Shown here piece by piece: positions 1 to 8,485 of a stretch of 64,000 nt of DNA. Origin of the DNA: Spirochaetes bacterium ADurb.Bin133 (GTDB lineage: Bacteria; Spirochaetota; GWE2-31-10; MWDO01); NCBI GenBank assembly GCA_002070605.1, contig MWDO01000006.1, positions 1 to 64,000 on the forward strand, given 5' to 3'. Position 1 is the stretch's first letter; each line of letters begins with the position of its first letter. The notes beneath the pieces are model-generated. The model worked only from the letters and a program-made list of their open reading frames with translations. It was not told where the DNA came from and ran no database searches. Made by a program: the position numbers and the translations under genes.

Positions 1-39
1 TAAGATCTGCTATTGCGACTAAACATCATCCATCTATAC

Positions 40-146
40 AGGCTCGAAGCCTATGATGTCGCTTTCGATGTAAGATTGACCGTTGATTAAATATATTAAT
101 CATATGTACGAGCTCGAAGCTCATGCGTCCTAACAATCTTTCATCG
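40..146. other. Nested inverted repeats, possible structured RNA or regulatory DNA
   Basis: A 13-nt arm at 66-78 pairs with 134-146 (12 of 13 positions). Inside lie two further hairpins: TGATTAA/TTAATCA at 84-102, and GAGCT-CGA-AGCTC at 110-122. A sister hairpin AGGCT-CGA-AGCCT sits at 40-52. The layout resembles a branched RNA or a tandem operator, but it matches no RNA class I know. Apart from this and the repeat at 205-257, I see no gene in 1-281. Confidence 0.35.
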
Positions 147-204
147 TACTTAACCAAACAGGTTCAATATAACCGCTTTAGCAGATTTAATCAATACTTT
201 TACC

Positions 205-257
205 TTAGCATCATATGCGACGCAATACTCCTCGATGAGAAATTGACGCATATGATG
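205..257. repeat. CATATG-type intergenic palindromic repeat
   Basis: Inverted arms CATCATATGCG and CGCATATGATG enclose a short spacer with the CTCGATGAGAAATTGACGCATATG pattern found in many gaps of this window. It lies directly upstream of the ribosome-binding site of the cyclase-like gene. Confidence 0.6.
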
Positions 258-281
258 TAAATATAAAAATGGAGGTTTAAT

Positions 282-911
282 ATGTCGCATACTTTTAACG
301 TTAGAGCGTCGGCGTCCAAAGAACGGCTGGACAAACTTATTCAAGAGCGTCTCAAACCGGGAGCCGACAAATCGAAGATCGACTCTAGAATTTGGGATTT
401 GTTTGGAGAAGATTGGGCTGTAATGTTCACAGATTTATCGGGTTTTTCAAGAGGCGTCGCAGAATTCGGAATTATTCATTTTTTACAGATAATCTACGAG
501 TCGGAAAGACTATTTGTACCGCTAATTGAAGAGAACGACGGTATTTTACTCAAGATCGAAGGGGACAGTATGATGGTAATTTTCAGAAACGTTGAGAAAG
601 CTATCGAATGTTCTATTTCTATGCAAAGGATTTTAGTCGATTACAACAAGGATAAGACCGATACTGAAAAGATTTTATTGTGCGTCGGGCTTGGTTTCGG
701 TAAGGTGTTGCGAATCGGAGATCAGGACGTCTACGGAGCCGAAGTCAACGCTTCCAGCAAACTCGGCGAGGATATAGCAAAAGCCTGGCAGATATTAGTT
801 ACCGATTCTGTTAAAAAAGCCGCAAAGAATATAAAGGATATAGAGTTTGAAAAAATCGACGAGATACCGCCGGGCGCTAAAGAGGCGTACAGTTTGAAAT
901 ATAAGTTGTAA
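282..911 (+). CDS. Class III adenylate/guanylate cyclase-like protein
   Basis: This is a soluble 209-residue protein consisting almost only of a cyclase homology domain, with no sensor or membrane segment. FTDLSGFSRG (49-58) carries the first metal aspartate D51. KIEGDSMM (91-98) supplies the base-recognition lysine position K91 and the second metal aspartate D95. The VYGAEVN segment near residue 150 supplies the transition-state asparagine. The arginine expected four residues after that asparagine is lysine (VNASSK), so activity may be weak or altered. The start is fixed by GGAGG just upstream. It is a single gene convergent with the M50B-like gene. It could make cAMP or cGMP, or be a degenerate cyclase used as a regulator. 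Confidence 0.75.
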   Translation: MSHTFNVRASASKERLDKLIQERLKPGADKSKIDSRIWDLFGEDWAVMFTDLSGFSRGVAEFGIIHFLQIIYESERLFVPLIEENDGILLKIEGDSMMVIFRNVEKAIECSISMQRILVDYNKDKTDTEKILLCVGLGFGKVLRIGDQDVYGAEVNASSKLGEDIAKAWQILVTDSVKKAAKNIKDIEFEKIDEIPPGAKEAYSLKYKL

Positions 912-928
912 AAAGCTCAAAAATTAAT

Positions 929-951
929 GCGCATATGCGCCTGTTTTTTTG
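929..951 (+). terminator. Possible terminator between convergent genes
   Basis: The palindrome GCGCATATGCGC is followed two bases later by eight T residues. The stem is short (four pairs with a four-base loop), so this is a weak call supported mainly by its position after the cyclase-like gene. Confidence 0.25.
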
Positions 952-989
952 TCGGAAATGGAGAATATAAACAGACATAATTGCCGTAA

Positions 990-1742
990 TTAGCGTCGCT
1001 CTTCCGGCAAAGGCGGGACGGCGGCGCTTTCGGTATTTTTTACTTGAGGAGGCGCTTTTTTTGTTTTGAACGCGCCGGATATCGATATATAAAGCAGGAT
1101 GAACGCGACAAGCGCAAATATCAGCGCCCAAACAAGCGGCGGTAGCGGAAAAACTTCTTTTGACATATTTTGAGCGTCGGTTTTGACGTCGCTCACGGCG
1201 GAGTAGAATATAAGAGTTTTTAGATCTTCCAGAGAGTTAAGCGATAACTGAATTGATAAAAAAGAGAGTAAGAATTTTGGAAAATTGCCTTTAAAGGCGA
1301 GCCCCAAAAATATAAATAGAAAGCCTACTCCAAAACCGAACGCTATCGTCAGTAGGGTAGTAAGTCCGAAGAAGAAGGTCATTCCGATAAAAAAAAGTCC
1401 TAAGAATATAAATAAAAATTTTTCGGTATACCTTTTGGAATTTATAAGTATCAGCGCGCCGCCTAAAAACGAAGTTCCTATATAGCCGGCGGGGATCACG
1501 AGGGGTAGAAATCCGCCGGTATGTTTTGTCAACCCCGAAGCATCCTGATTGATAAGGAAAGAGACGTCCTTGCCGCCGGTAAGAATCGACGCAAGAACGT
1601 GAAACGATTCGTGTATAAATGTGGAAAAAAGTCTGAAAGGGTATAAAGCGATACTCGCAAACGGTATCAAGGATAGTATTATCGACAAAGCGAAAGTCGT
1701 AAAAAATAACAACTTCCATCTGTTAGCGTTTTTATCAAACAA
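990..1742 (-). CDS. M50B-like integral membrane zinc metallopeptidase
   Basis: This 250-residue polytopic membrane protein has an HESFH motif at 44-48 at the end of the first hydrophobic segment. That is the HExxH zinc site typical of site-2-protease-like M50B proteins. At least five hydrophobic segments follow, and the last lies before a charged, proline-rich tail. The second conserved aspartate motif of classical S2P enzymes was not identified with confidence. Family members cleave within or next to membranes, often in stress signalling, but no substrate is suggested by the neighbours. It is transcribed towards the cyclase-like gene, with about 80 bp between the stops. Confidence 0.65.
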   Translation of the reverse strand: MFDKNANRWKLLFFTTFALSIILSLIPFASIALYPFRLFSTFIHESFHVLASILTGGKDVSFLINQDASGLTKHTGGFLPLVIPAGYIGTSFLGGALILINSKRYTEKFLFIFLGLFFIGMTFFFGLTTLLTIAFGFGVGFLFIFLGLAFKGNFPKFLLSFLSIQLSLNSLEDLKTLIFYSAVSDVKTDAQNMSKEVFPLPPLVWALIFALVAFILLYISISGAFKTKKAPPQVKNTESAAVPPLPEERR

Positions 1743-1865
1743 GAGAGCTCCTTACAACCGCGATTTACCAAAACCGCTTTTCTTCAAATTCCTATAGTCT
1801 AAGTAGTCTATATTTTTTTACTCTTTATGTAAATAAATATTTGAAAAATTATGCTATGGGCGGCG

Positions 1866-1915
1866 TAAAAAATCGGGAATTCCCGTTTTGAATATACTAA
1901 AATACCGAAACATCT
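1866..1915. repeat. Copy of the CGGGAATTCCCG repeat
   Basis: The palindrome CGGGAATTCCCG followed by TTTTGAATATACTAAAAT recurs, nearly unchanged, at about 2573, 25890, 28272, 32338 and 40096. Diverged copies lie near 16284 (inverted) and 22259. Here it stands alone in the gap between the M50B-like gene and the toxin gene. Confidence 0.7.
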
Positions 1916-1950
1916 TTCATTCTTATATTGCGAAGTTTGAATTTGCGATA

Positions 1951-2256
1951 TTATTCTATTACTTTTAGATGTTTTTTTAGATCCAACGCTCCATGATATA
2001 CTCCTAATATATCGATATCGCTATTTGGTTTTATTAAATACACAATCCTATAATTGCCATACAATAGCATTCTTATATTTCTATTGGGGAAGTCTTGCAA
2101 CTTATGACCAATCTCCGAAAAAGTTTTGAGAATTTCAGTTTTTTTTACTATTTCGGATATTACTTTTTTGGCTATTTTTTTATTATCAAGTGAAATATAT
2201 TCGTATATCTCTCTTAACCACTTTTTTGATTCGTCAGTCCAAAATATTCTTACCAA
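1951..2256 (-). CDS. ParE/RelE-superfamily toxin
   Basis: This 101-residue basic protein has the ParE layout: an N-terminal FWTDESKKWLREIYEYI helix pair, then KLQDFPNRNIRMLLYGNYRIVYLI, where the hydrophobic strand and the arginine pair correspond to the RelE/ParE core. It ends in a VYHGALDLKKHL tail. ParE proteins inhibit gyrase, while RelE proteins cut mRNA in the ribosome. The family core alone does not decide between them, but the sequence looks closer to ParE. The start is TTG and overlaps the end of the antitoxin gene by seven bases, indicating translational coupling. Confidence 0.8.
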   Translation of the reverse strand: MVRIFWTDESKKWLREIYEYISLDNKKIAKKVISEIVKKTEILKTFSEIGHKLQDFPNRNIRMLLYGNYRIVYLIKPNSDIDILGVYHGALDLKKHLKVIE

Positions 2257-2429
2257 TTTTTAATCTCTTCTTTTAAGGCGTTATGTTCTGTAACTTTATT
2301 GCTATCGGAATCTTTTAATCCGTTGTTTATCATTCTGGCAAAACTTAACTCTTGAATAATATCGGTAAACGTACTGTCATCAGGTTGATCTTTTATAATT
2401 TTTATCATTTTTTCTTTTACGGCATTCAT
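2250..2429 (-). CDS. Small antitoxin partner of the ParE-like toxin
   Basis: This 59-residue ORF begins MNAVKEKMIKIIKDQPDD and ends EEIKNW, immediately upstream of and overlapping the toxin gene. Its size, acidic helical composition (FTDIIQELSFARMINNGL) and order (antitoxin first) match short ParD-like or PHD-like antitoxins in ParE/RelE modules. I see no certain DNA-binding fold. It would neutralise the toxin and probably autoregulate the pair. No strong Shine-Dalgarno sequence is visible. Confidence 0.65.
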   Translation of the reverse strand: MNAVKEKMIKIIKDQPDDSTFTDIIQELSFARMINNGLKDSDSNKVTEHNALKEEIKNW

Positions 2430-2508
2430 AAATAATATCCTAATTAATATTTTACTTTAAAATATATAGCATATTAATAAATTAGTCAAATATTTTATTA
2501 ATACCGGC

Positions 2509-2612
2509 GCGCCCATCAGTTTTTTTGGGAAATTGACACATATGAGACAGGCGCTTCTATTCCCCAAAAAATCGGGAATTCCCGTTTTGAATATTCTAAA
2601 ATACTTAGTTGT
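2509..2612. repeat. MITE-like repeat with TIRs plus a CGGGAATTCCCG unit
   Basis: The left end CCATCAGTTTTTTTGGG and the inverted right end CCCCAAAAAAT enclose AAATTGACACATATGAGAC, the standard interior motif. A CGGGAATTCCCGTTTTGAATAT unit is fused at the right. The element fills most of the gap before the LysM gene. Confidence 0.6.
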
Positions 2613-2717
2613 TTATTAACAAAGCGTTAGGGTAAAAATTTATTTTTGCATTTTCGTAAAGATTTATTTATTTTTAACCGAAATAGTAGTATAAATGTTT
2701 TCTATTTGGAGGATAAC

Positions 2718-3635
2718 GTGGCGCTTCCTAAAAGTATAGGTATTAAATTATTTGACGATTCGTTTGTTCCGGTTTTGTCGGAAGGAGAGATAAAAAATAA
2801 GAAGGTTATTTTGACTACGGTTAAGGATAATCAAAAAAAGGCGATTATCGAGTTGTATGAAGGCAACAGCGATAGATGCGTAAACAACGAGTATCTGGGC
2901 AAACTTGTTATCTCTATCGATAGACAGACTAACAAGGGCGAACCGGGGATCGAGGTTCATTTGAGACTCGACGAGAACGGAATGTTGTACGCGAAGGCGT
3001 GGGATGTCGAGAGCGGACAGGAGACGGCGATAAAGATAGAGCATTCAAAGTCTAAGAGAATATTCCGCGAGACTCTGAGCGACAACGAGATAGACGGTCT
3101 CGGCGGAACGGGGACGAAGCGTATTGATAATTACGAATCCGAAGATATTATTTCGAATTACGGCGATGAAAAAAAGAGCGTTTTTCCTATAATAAGGGGT
3201 ATTCTTATCGCGCTTATCATTTTGATTATTTTAGCGTTATTGGGGTTAGGCGGGTATTATCTGGTTAAGAATATATCGACGTTGATGGGACTATTCGACA
3301 AACCAAAGACTACGACGACTACGACTACGACTATAGTCGAAGAGACGACTACTACGACCGAAGAGATCGTTACGACGACGACGGTCGCTCCAAAGCTTGA
3401 CGAAAATATAACGGGAATAAAAAAACTCGAAGGTAAAAAGCATTATATAAGACGCGGGGATAATTTGTGGAATATTTGTAAGAAATACTACAACGATCCT
3501 TGGTATTATCCTTCGTTAGCCAAAGAAAACTCGATAAAAAATCCCAGATTGATATTGGCCGGCAGGTCGTTAATAATTCCGCCAAAATCGGACTTAAGAA
3601 GGTGGGACTTAAAATCGAATAGATTAGAGGATTAG
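2718..3635 (+). CDS. Membrane protein with DnaK-substrate-binding-domain-like N-terminus and C-terminal LysM
   Basis: The start chosen is GTG at 2718, preceded by GGAGG six bases upstream; a longer frame from 2646 lacks such a site. Residues 1-105 resemble the beta-sandwich substrate-binding domain of Hsp70: IGIKLFDDSFVPV, then KDNQKKAIIELYEG, EYLGKL, and VHLRLDENGMLYAKAWD. No ATPase domain is present. One transmembrane helix follows at about 155-180, then a threonine/glutamate-rich linker with TTTTTTTT. The C-terminus is a LysM domain (HYIRRGDNLWNICKKYY ... ILAGRSLIIPP). The likely topology is a cytoplasmic SBD-like domain with LysM in the periplasm binding peptidoglycan. The role is unknown; a link between cytoplasmic clients and the wall is speculation. 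Confidence 0.75.
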   Translation: MALPKSIGIKLFDDSFVPVLSEGEIKNKKVILTTVKDNQKKAIIELYEGNSDRCVNNEYLGKLVISIDRQTNKGEPGIEVHLRLDENGMLYAKAWDVESGQETAIKIEHSKSKRIFRETLSDNEIDGLGGTGTKRIDNYESEDIISNYGDEKKSVFPIIRGILIALIILIILALLGLGGYYLVKNISTLMGLFDKPKTTTTTTTTIVEETTTTTEEIVTTTTVAPKLDENITGIKKLEGKKHYIRRGDNLWNICKKYYNDPWYYPSLAKENSIKNPRLILAGRSLIIPPKSDLRRWDLKSNRLED

Positions 3636-3641
3636 ATAAGG

Positions 3642-3667
3642 GGACGCGGAAGCGTCCTTTTTTTATC
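3642..3667 (+). terminator. Intrinsic terminator after the LysM gene
   Basis: A GGACGC/GCGTCC stem with a four-base loop is followed directly by seven T residues, a few bases after the stop codon. Confidence 0.85.
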
Positions 3668-3698
3668 GGCCGATTTTAATAAAATTTAATCAAATCTA

Positions 3699-3750
3699 TT
3701 GACAATTTATCTTATAAAATGTATTTATAACTATACTGAAAAGAGGAGTA
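3699..3750 (+). promoter_or_regulatory. Sigma-70-type promoter and RBS of the TPR gene
   Basis: TTGACA at 3699-3704 is followed after 17 bases by TATTTA (3722-3727), overlapping TTTATA. GAGGAG lies upstream of the ATG at 3760. The promoter sits directly after the preceding terminator, so a new transcript probably starts here. Confidence 0.55.
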
Positions 3751-3759
3751 AATAATCTT

Positions 3760-4422
3760 ATGGCTATCGACTTAAAGAGTTTAAATCAAAAAACTAAGAA
3801 AGGAACAGTTTTAACGTATTCGTTGATTTCCGCTTTTCTTTTTTTAGCGCTTGTATTTTTTACGGTACTCATTGTTAATTATAACATAAACAACAAAGCG
3901 GCGGCGCTTTTTGAAAAAGCCTATATCCAGATATTGGATTTTAACGATCAAAAAAATATATATTCAAAACAGGAGATGGAGGAGGATATAATATTTGCTC
4001 TCGATCGGGTAATTTCGCAATATCCCAAAACTTCTTCAGGTAAGAGAGCTGTTTTTTATAAAGGGTATGTGTTTTATAACGTAGGCAAATATGAGGAGGC
4101 TAAGAAGATATTCGACTATTTTGTTAAAGCGTTTTCTAAAGATCGCCTTATAGAGAAGGTTTACTATTATCTTTCGTATTGTTATAGCGAGACAAACGAC
4201 GTAGACGGAGCTATTGATACGCTGAAGGTTTTTGAGCAGAAATACCCCTCCTCGTATTACAGTTCGATTGCATATTTCAGACTTGGTTATCTCTATGAAA
4301 AAAAGGATAAAGAAAAGTCGAAAGAGTATTATAATAAAGTTATATCTCAAACGGATAGCGGTTCTCAAAAAGAGATGGCTAGAAAGAGAGTTATAGCTTT
4401 GGAGAACGACCTCGAATTTTAA
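3760..4422 (+). CDS. Membrane-anchored TPR protein (BamD/YfgM-like architecture)
   Basis: This 220-residue protein has a cytoplasmic N-terminus (1-18), one transmembrane helix at about 19-42 and a soluble helical domain. The domain contains TPR-type units such as AVFYKGYVFYNVGKYEEAKKIF, VYYYLSYCYSETNDVDGAI and AYFRLGYLYEKKDKEKSKEYY. Topology rules place the repeats outside the inner membrane. Proteins of this shape act in envelope assembly or as scaffolds, but no partner is clear. The gene has its own promoter and is followed ten bases later by a gene encoding another membrane-anchored or exported protein, so the two probably share a transcript. Confidence 0.65.
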   Translation: MAIDLKSLNQKTKKGTVLTYSLISAFLFLALVFFTVLIVNYNINNKAAALFEKAYIQILDFNDQKNIYSKQEMEEDIIFALDRVISQYPKTSSGKRAVFYKGYVFYNVGKYEEAKKIFDYFVKAFSKDRLIEKVYYYLSYCYSETNDVDGAIDTLKVFEQKYPSSYYSSIAYFRLGYLYEKKDKEKSKEYYNKVISQTDSGSQKEMARKRVIALENDLEF

Positions 4423-4431
4423 TGGCGCGTT

Positions 4432-5480
4432 ATGAAATGTAGAATAAAAAAAATAGACCTTATCTTATTCTTATCTGTTTTTTTTATTCTTTTGAGTTTT
4501 TTTTTCGACTACAAATTTGGCGCCGGGGTTATTTCTTGCAAATTTGACGCGTTAAAAAAAGAAGTAGCGTTCAAAACGTCGAGATTATCCGGCAATAATT
4601 TTTTGACTCTCCTTCGCGGCGTATCTCCCGACGGCGACGCTTACGAAACTAAAAAAAAAAATACCTGAATTTTGTTAGAGATTTATATTTGTCCGGTCAA
4701 AAAATTCCGTTGATTATCAGAAGCGTCGAATCGTCGGGGCTTGGTTTTAACGAGATTGGTTCGGCGTCGGATTGGGATTATCTGACTCTATCCGGATATA
4801 AAATTGTCCATGATAAAGGAAACAATTTTTACTCGTTACAGAGATACTACCCCGTATTGTATAAAAAAAATAGCGGCGTCGATCTCGATATGATAAAAAG
4901 CGGAATCGATAAAAATCAGTTTGCTTTCAATCTCGAAATCGATAAGCTCAAGGGGCGCGTTAGGAAAAACAATAGCTATATAAAAACGCAAATATTTTCA
5001 TACCTTGAAAGGAGCCGGTTGCCGGACGAAGCGCAAAAACAAATTGCCGAGATTTTTAGCGCCGAAGAGAATGTGAAGAATTATGACGATTTTTTAAAAG
5101 AATTATATGTAGAAACGACGCTTCATTATGGAGAGACAAATCTCTACGCTAACGATATACAATTTTTCGACAAACTTTATAAGAAATCTATAAAAATTGA
5201 TAAAAAAAATCTTATCGATGGTAAGAATAGTCTTTACGATATTATATACTATGGAAAAGAGGTATATTTTGAAGATATTATTGCAAATAAAGAGAATTAT
5301 TTGCCGACGGCGATCTTATCCGAGTTATTGGAAATTTTTGATCTGGAATATAAAGAGATATCTGTAAATTACGAGGATAAATCGATATTAATACCCGTTG
5401 TCGGCGATATTTCCGGCGACGCGGCGTTAAAAATCAACCCCCTTGTTATCCCTATCGACGAATCGGGTAATCTTCGCTGA
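4432..5480 (+). CDS. Exported or membrane-anchored protein of unknown function, interrupted at an 11-A run
   Basis: Two reading frames, 4432-4668 and 4689-5480, are parts of one gene. The first begins with a hydrophobic segment (IDLILFLSVFFILLSFFF) and stops shortly after a run of eleven A at 4651-4661. Adding one A, or removing two, joins it without any stop to the second frame (KKKYLNFVRDLYLSGQKIPL), giving a protein of about 349 residues. The second half has no better start than a TTG at 4689 without a good RBS. The interruption may be a real null mutation, a base-calling error in the homopolymer, or slippage by RNA polymerase that restores the product. I do not recognise the family. The rest is soluble, lysine-rich and probably extracytoplasmic. 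Confidence 0.55.
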
Positions 5481-5647
5481 GATATTGTCGCTATGCCCAT
5501 TGGTATAACGCCATAAATTTTAAATTTTACTATTTTTTTTTAATATAATTTACTTTTTTCAAAATGATATGATATAATTCTCGATGTTTTACGAGTAATT
5601 CGGCTGTTTTTAAACGATATTTTTGCAAACTGCGTTAAGGATATACG

Positions 5648-6463
5648 ATGGGCGTTAAAAGAGAGAGAGAGCGGATATACAAATATAAAGACGTGTATAA
5701 TTCTATGACTTTTTTTCACGGCGAGGGGGCAATAAAATTCTGCGGCAAGATAGAAAAGTGGGAGAATATCGAGATAATTAGCAGAATATTTTATAAAAAA
5801 CTTGAGGAAGCGCTCTATACGAAAAAGGGGCTTAATTATATTTATGAAAAGTCTCTGATAAAAATTATGGAAAAAAATAATTTGTCCGATAAAAATATTT
5901 TGGATATATTCAGAGAAAAGAAATTCCATCTTGAGTCGGTAAATATTCTGATAATGAAAATATTTGATTATATCTACTATAATATCAAAACAAATTTGCC
6001 ATACGTCAAAACGTTAAGTATGGTAACGGGAGCCGTCAGCGAGTTGCTTGAAAATACTTTTAAATACGCTTCGGGCGAGTTTAGCATTACGGCGAGAATA
6101 AGGAACGGAAAATACCCGTTAGTTATAAAAATTGAAAACGGTTACGACAATCTCAACGACAAAGTTAAGAACGATCTTTTAAACTTGCAAAAAGGGATTG
6201 ACGAGATAAACAGCAAAGAAGATCCTGAAGAAGCGTTTGCGACCGCGGTAAAAGAGCGGATAGAGAACGAAAGCGAAGATTGCAAACATTCGAGATTGGG
6301 CTTTGCAAAAATAAGGATGGACGTCAACGCTAAAATGAAATTGGCGTTGAGCTCTTCTCATTTTGGCGAAAAAGGTATAACTTTAACTATGGCCGTGCCG
6401 ATACGAATACACAAAATCGGGGATATAATGGAAAAAGTTGATAAAATTTTAAAACTACAATAA
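5648..6463 (+). CDS. GHKL-type ATP-binding regulator (slr1658/DUF6272-like)
   Basis: This soluble 271-residue protein carries an N-box-like helix, GAVSELLENTFKYASGEF, the Mg-ATP site of the GHKL fold. It continues through a strand-rich region and ends RLGFAKIRMDVNAKMKLAL ... ITLTMAVPI, the last strands of such domains. It lacks the H-box of a sensor histidine kinase. Proteins of this size and pattern are grouped as slr1658-like regulators and often lie beside signalling genes; here a chemoreceptor follows after 13 bp. It may be an anti-sigma-like or regulatory kinase. The substrate is unknown. Confidence 0.6.
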   Translation: MGVKRERERIYKYKDVYNSMTFFHGEGAIKFCGKIEKWENIEIISRIFYKKLEEALYTKKGLNYIYEKSLIKIMEKNNLSDKNILDIFREKKFHLESVNILIMKIFDYIYYNIKTNLPYVKTLSMVTGAVSELLENTFKYASGEFSITARIRNGKYPLVIKIENGYDNLNDKVKNDLLNLQKGIDEINSKEDPEEAFATAVKERIENESEDCKHSRLGFAKIRMDVNAKMKLALSSSHFGEKGITLTMAVPIRIHKIGDIMEKVDKILKLQ

Positions 6464-6476
6464 AGGAGGAAGTTTT

Positions 6477-8372
6477 ATGCGCGCAGACGAGAGGCATATT
6501 GTCAAGAAGGTTGTCGGAATTAGTATGGCGATACCTTTTATTGTTTTTATCTATTCCCAGACCATACTTAGTCTTTACAACCCGTATCTGGAATTTTCGT
6601 TTTTGGAAAGATTTTTGATGGGATCTGTAAAAAATATCTTTTTGATAATATTTGTAACGTGCGCGACTCCCTGCGTGGCGATAATCGGATTTTTTCTTTT
6701 GCCCGTCAAAAAAGCGCTGAACGACGAATCGCTAATCCCTTTAGCGAAAAAAAGGATAATAAGACTTCCTATACTTTTATTGATCGTATATTTTATCGGC
6801 TTCCTATCCGGTCCTATCGTGGCGTATATAACGCCTAGTTCGGTAAAATTAAACGATTTTATATACGTATTTATGGTATCGTTTTGTAGCGGTCTGTTTT
6901 GCGTGTCGTTTACTCTTTTTTACATCGACAAACTGATGTTGCCGGTCAAAAAGTTATATAATATGCAAAAGATAAAAGACGATCAAAAAGAGTTGTCGAT
7001 CTATTTTAAGTATATATTGTCGATGGCTTCGGTATTTTTGTTAATTTGGTCGGTTACTCAATATATTGGTTTTTATTATATTCAAAAAGGGGGCGAAGCG
7101 GATACGGGCGTTTTTTTTACTAACGTTTTTGTTAATAATTTGATAATATTTATAGCGGGTATACTCCAATTTATTCTTATAAACAACAACGTTAAAGATA
7201 CGATTAACGATATCAGAGGAACGCTAAAAAGTATTATAGAAGGCAACGGAGATCTTACTAAAAGAATAACCGTATCAAGTTTTAACGAATTTGGATTACT
7301 CACCTCCGATTTTAACGATCTTATTGTTTTTCTCGACGAAATGGTCGGCAAGATCAAGAAAGTTGCGGCGCAAATCGACGGTTCGAAGGGTATATTGATC
7401 AACTCTATCGAAGGCAACAAGCGGGTTTTTGAAGGGGTAGTAGCTTCGGTAAATAAGATCATTGAGTCTATTAATCAAGATTATCAAAATACCAAACTTC
7501 TCCAGACAATTAGCGATAAGGTCGTCGATAACTCCAGATTAATAAACGACGCCGTTAAGAAACAGAAAGAAGCCGTTCAATATTCGGGGGCCTCTATAGA
7601 GGAGATGACCGCCAATATTAGAAGCGTTAGCAACCTGTCTCAAAGCGCGACTAAAGATTTTAGAGCTATTTTGCAAGATATAGAAATCGGTAAAGAGAGT
7701 TTGAAAAACTCGATAAATTCGATTAATCAAATTTACGACGCGTCGAAGGATCTCTCTTCTCTTATAAATACAATTTCCGATATTTCCGAGCGGGTTAAAC
7801 TCCTTGCGATTAATGCTTCGATAGAAGCCGCTCGGGCTGGTAAAGCGGGTGAGGGATTTGCCGTCGTCGCTCAGGAAGTTCGTAAACTCTCTGAAGCCAG
7901 CGGAGCGAGCGTTAAAGGGATTGATTCTAAGCTTACCGAAATAAACGATATGATATTTGAGGGCGCCGAGATGATCAACAAATCCGGTAAGACAATCGAG
8001 GTCTTTTTTGAAAATACGGAGAAATCTATCGTAATGATAAACGAAATAAACCAATCTATGATAGAACAAGAATTAGGAACAAAAACTATTGAAAAGTCCA
8101 GCGTTGAAGTGCAAGAAAATAACTACCGATTGACCGAACTATCAAAAAGCGGCGAAACGTTAATGGACGAGATGAAAAAAATATTAGAGAGCTATTATGT
8201 TTCAAGTCAGAATATTCATCTTCAAACTGAAGAGCAAAAAGGGAAAAATCAGCATTTAGTAGAAATTAATCGCGATTTGGTCAACGCGGCGGACTCTATT
8301 AACTCGAGTTTTGACGATCTGAAAGATTTGTTGCATAAATTTATTATTAGCGAAGATATTGAAGCCATTTAA
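6477..8372 (+). CDS. Methyl-accepting chemotaxis protein with six-helix membrane domain
   Basis: This 631-residue chemoreceptor has six hydrophobic helices within residues 10-240 with only short loops, so it lacks a classical periplasmic ligand domain. A HAMP domain follows (GNGDLTKRITVSSFNEFG, about 255-275), then a long coiled coil. The kinase-control tip, LLAINASIEAARAGKAGEGF, lies near 440-462, as in the MCP family. The signal is probably sensed in or at the membrane, and output goes through CheA/CheW, which are not in this window. GGAGG lies nine bases upstream of the start. It follows the GHKL-type gene closely and converges with another chemoreceptor gene. Confidence 0.9.
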   Translation: MRADERHIVKKVVGISMAIPFIVFIYSQTILSLYNPYLEFSFLERFLMGSVKNIFLIIFVTCATPCVAIIGFFLLPVKKALNDESLIPLAKKRIIRLPILLLIVYFIGFLSGPIVAYITPSSVKLNDFIYVFMVSFCSGLFCVSFTLFYIDKLMLPVKKLYNMQKIKDDQKELSIYFKYILSMASVFLLIWSVTQYIGFYYIQKGGEADTGVFFTNVFVNNLIIFIAGILQFILINNNVKDTINDIRGTLKSIIEGNGDLTKRITVSSFNEFGLLTSDFNDLIVFLDEMVGKIKKVAAQIDGSKGILINSIEGNKRVFEGVVASVNKIIESINQDYQNTKLLQTISDKVVDNSRLINDAVKKQKEAVQYSGASIEEMTANIRSVSNLSQSATKDFRAILQDIEIGKESLKNSINSINQIYDASKDLSSLINTISDISERVKLLAINASIEAARAGKAGEGFAVVAQEVRKLSEASGASVKGIDSKLTEINDMIFEGAEMINKSGKTIEVFFENTEKSIVMINEINQSMIEQELGTKTIEKSSVEVQENNYRLTELSKSGETLMDEMKKILESYYVSSQNIHLQTEEQKGKNQHLVEINRDLVNAADSINSSFDDLKDLLHKFIISEDIEAI

Positions 8373-8382
8373 CGCTCCGGTT

Positions 8383-8440
8383 TTCAAATATGCGCCCCGT
8401 TGGTTCTTTTGAGGGAAACGACGCATATCACATGGAACAA
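8383..8440. repeat. Degenerate CATATG-type repeat between convergent chemoreceptor genes
   Basis: The pattern CCGTTGG, TTTTGAGGGAAACGACGCATAT and CATGGAACAAATATTTT matches the ends and interior of the intergenic repeat family, in decayed form. Confidence 0.4.
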
Positions 8441-8485
8441 ATATTTTCAATTTTCAGTAGCAATTTATTTTTTTTATTCTCTAAA

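Noticed and set aside
1-281. tRNA-like cloverleaf in the nested hairpins
   Set aside because: No acceptor stem, T-loop GTTCRA or anticodon arm of correct size could be drawn.
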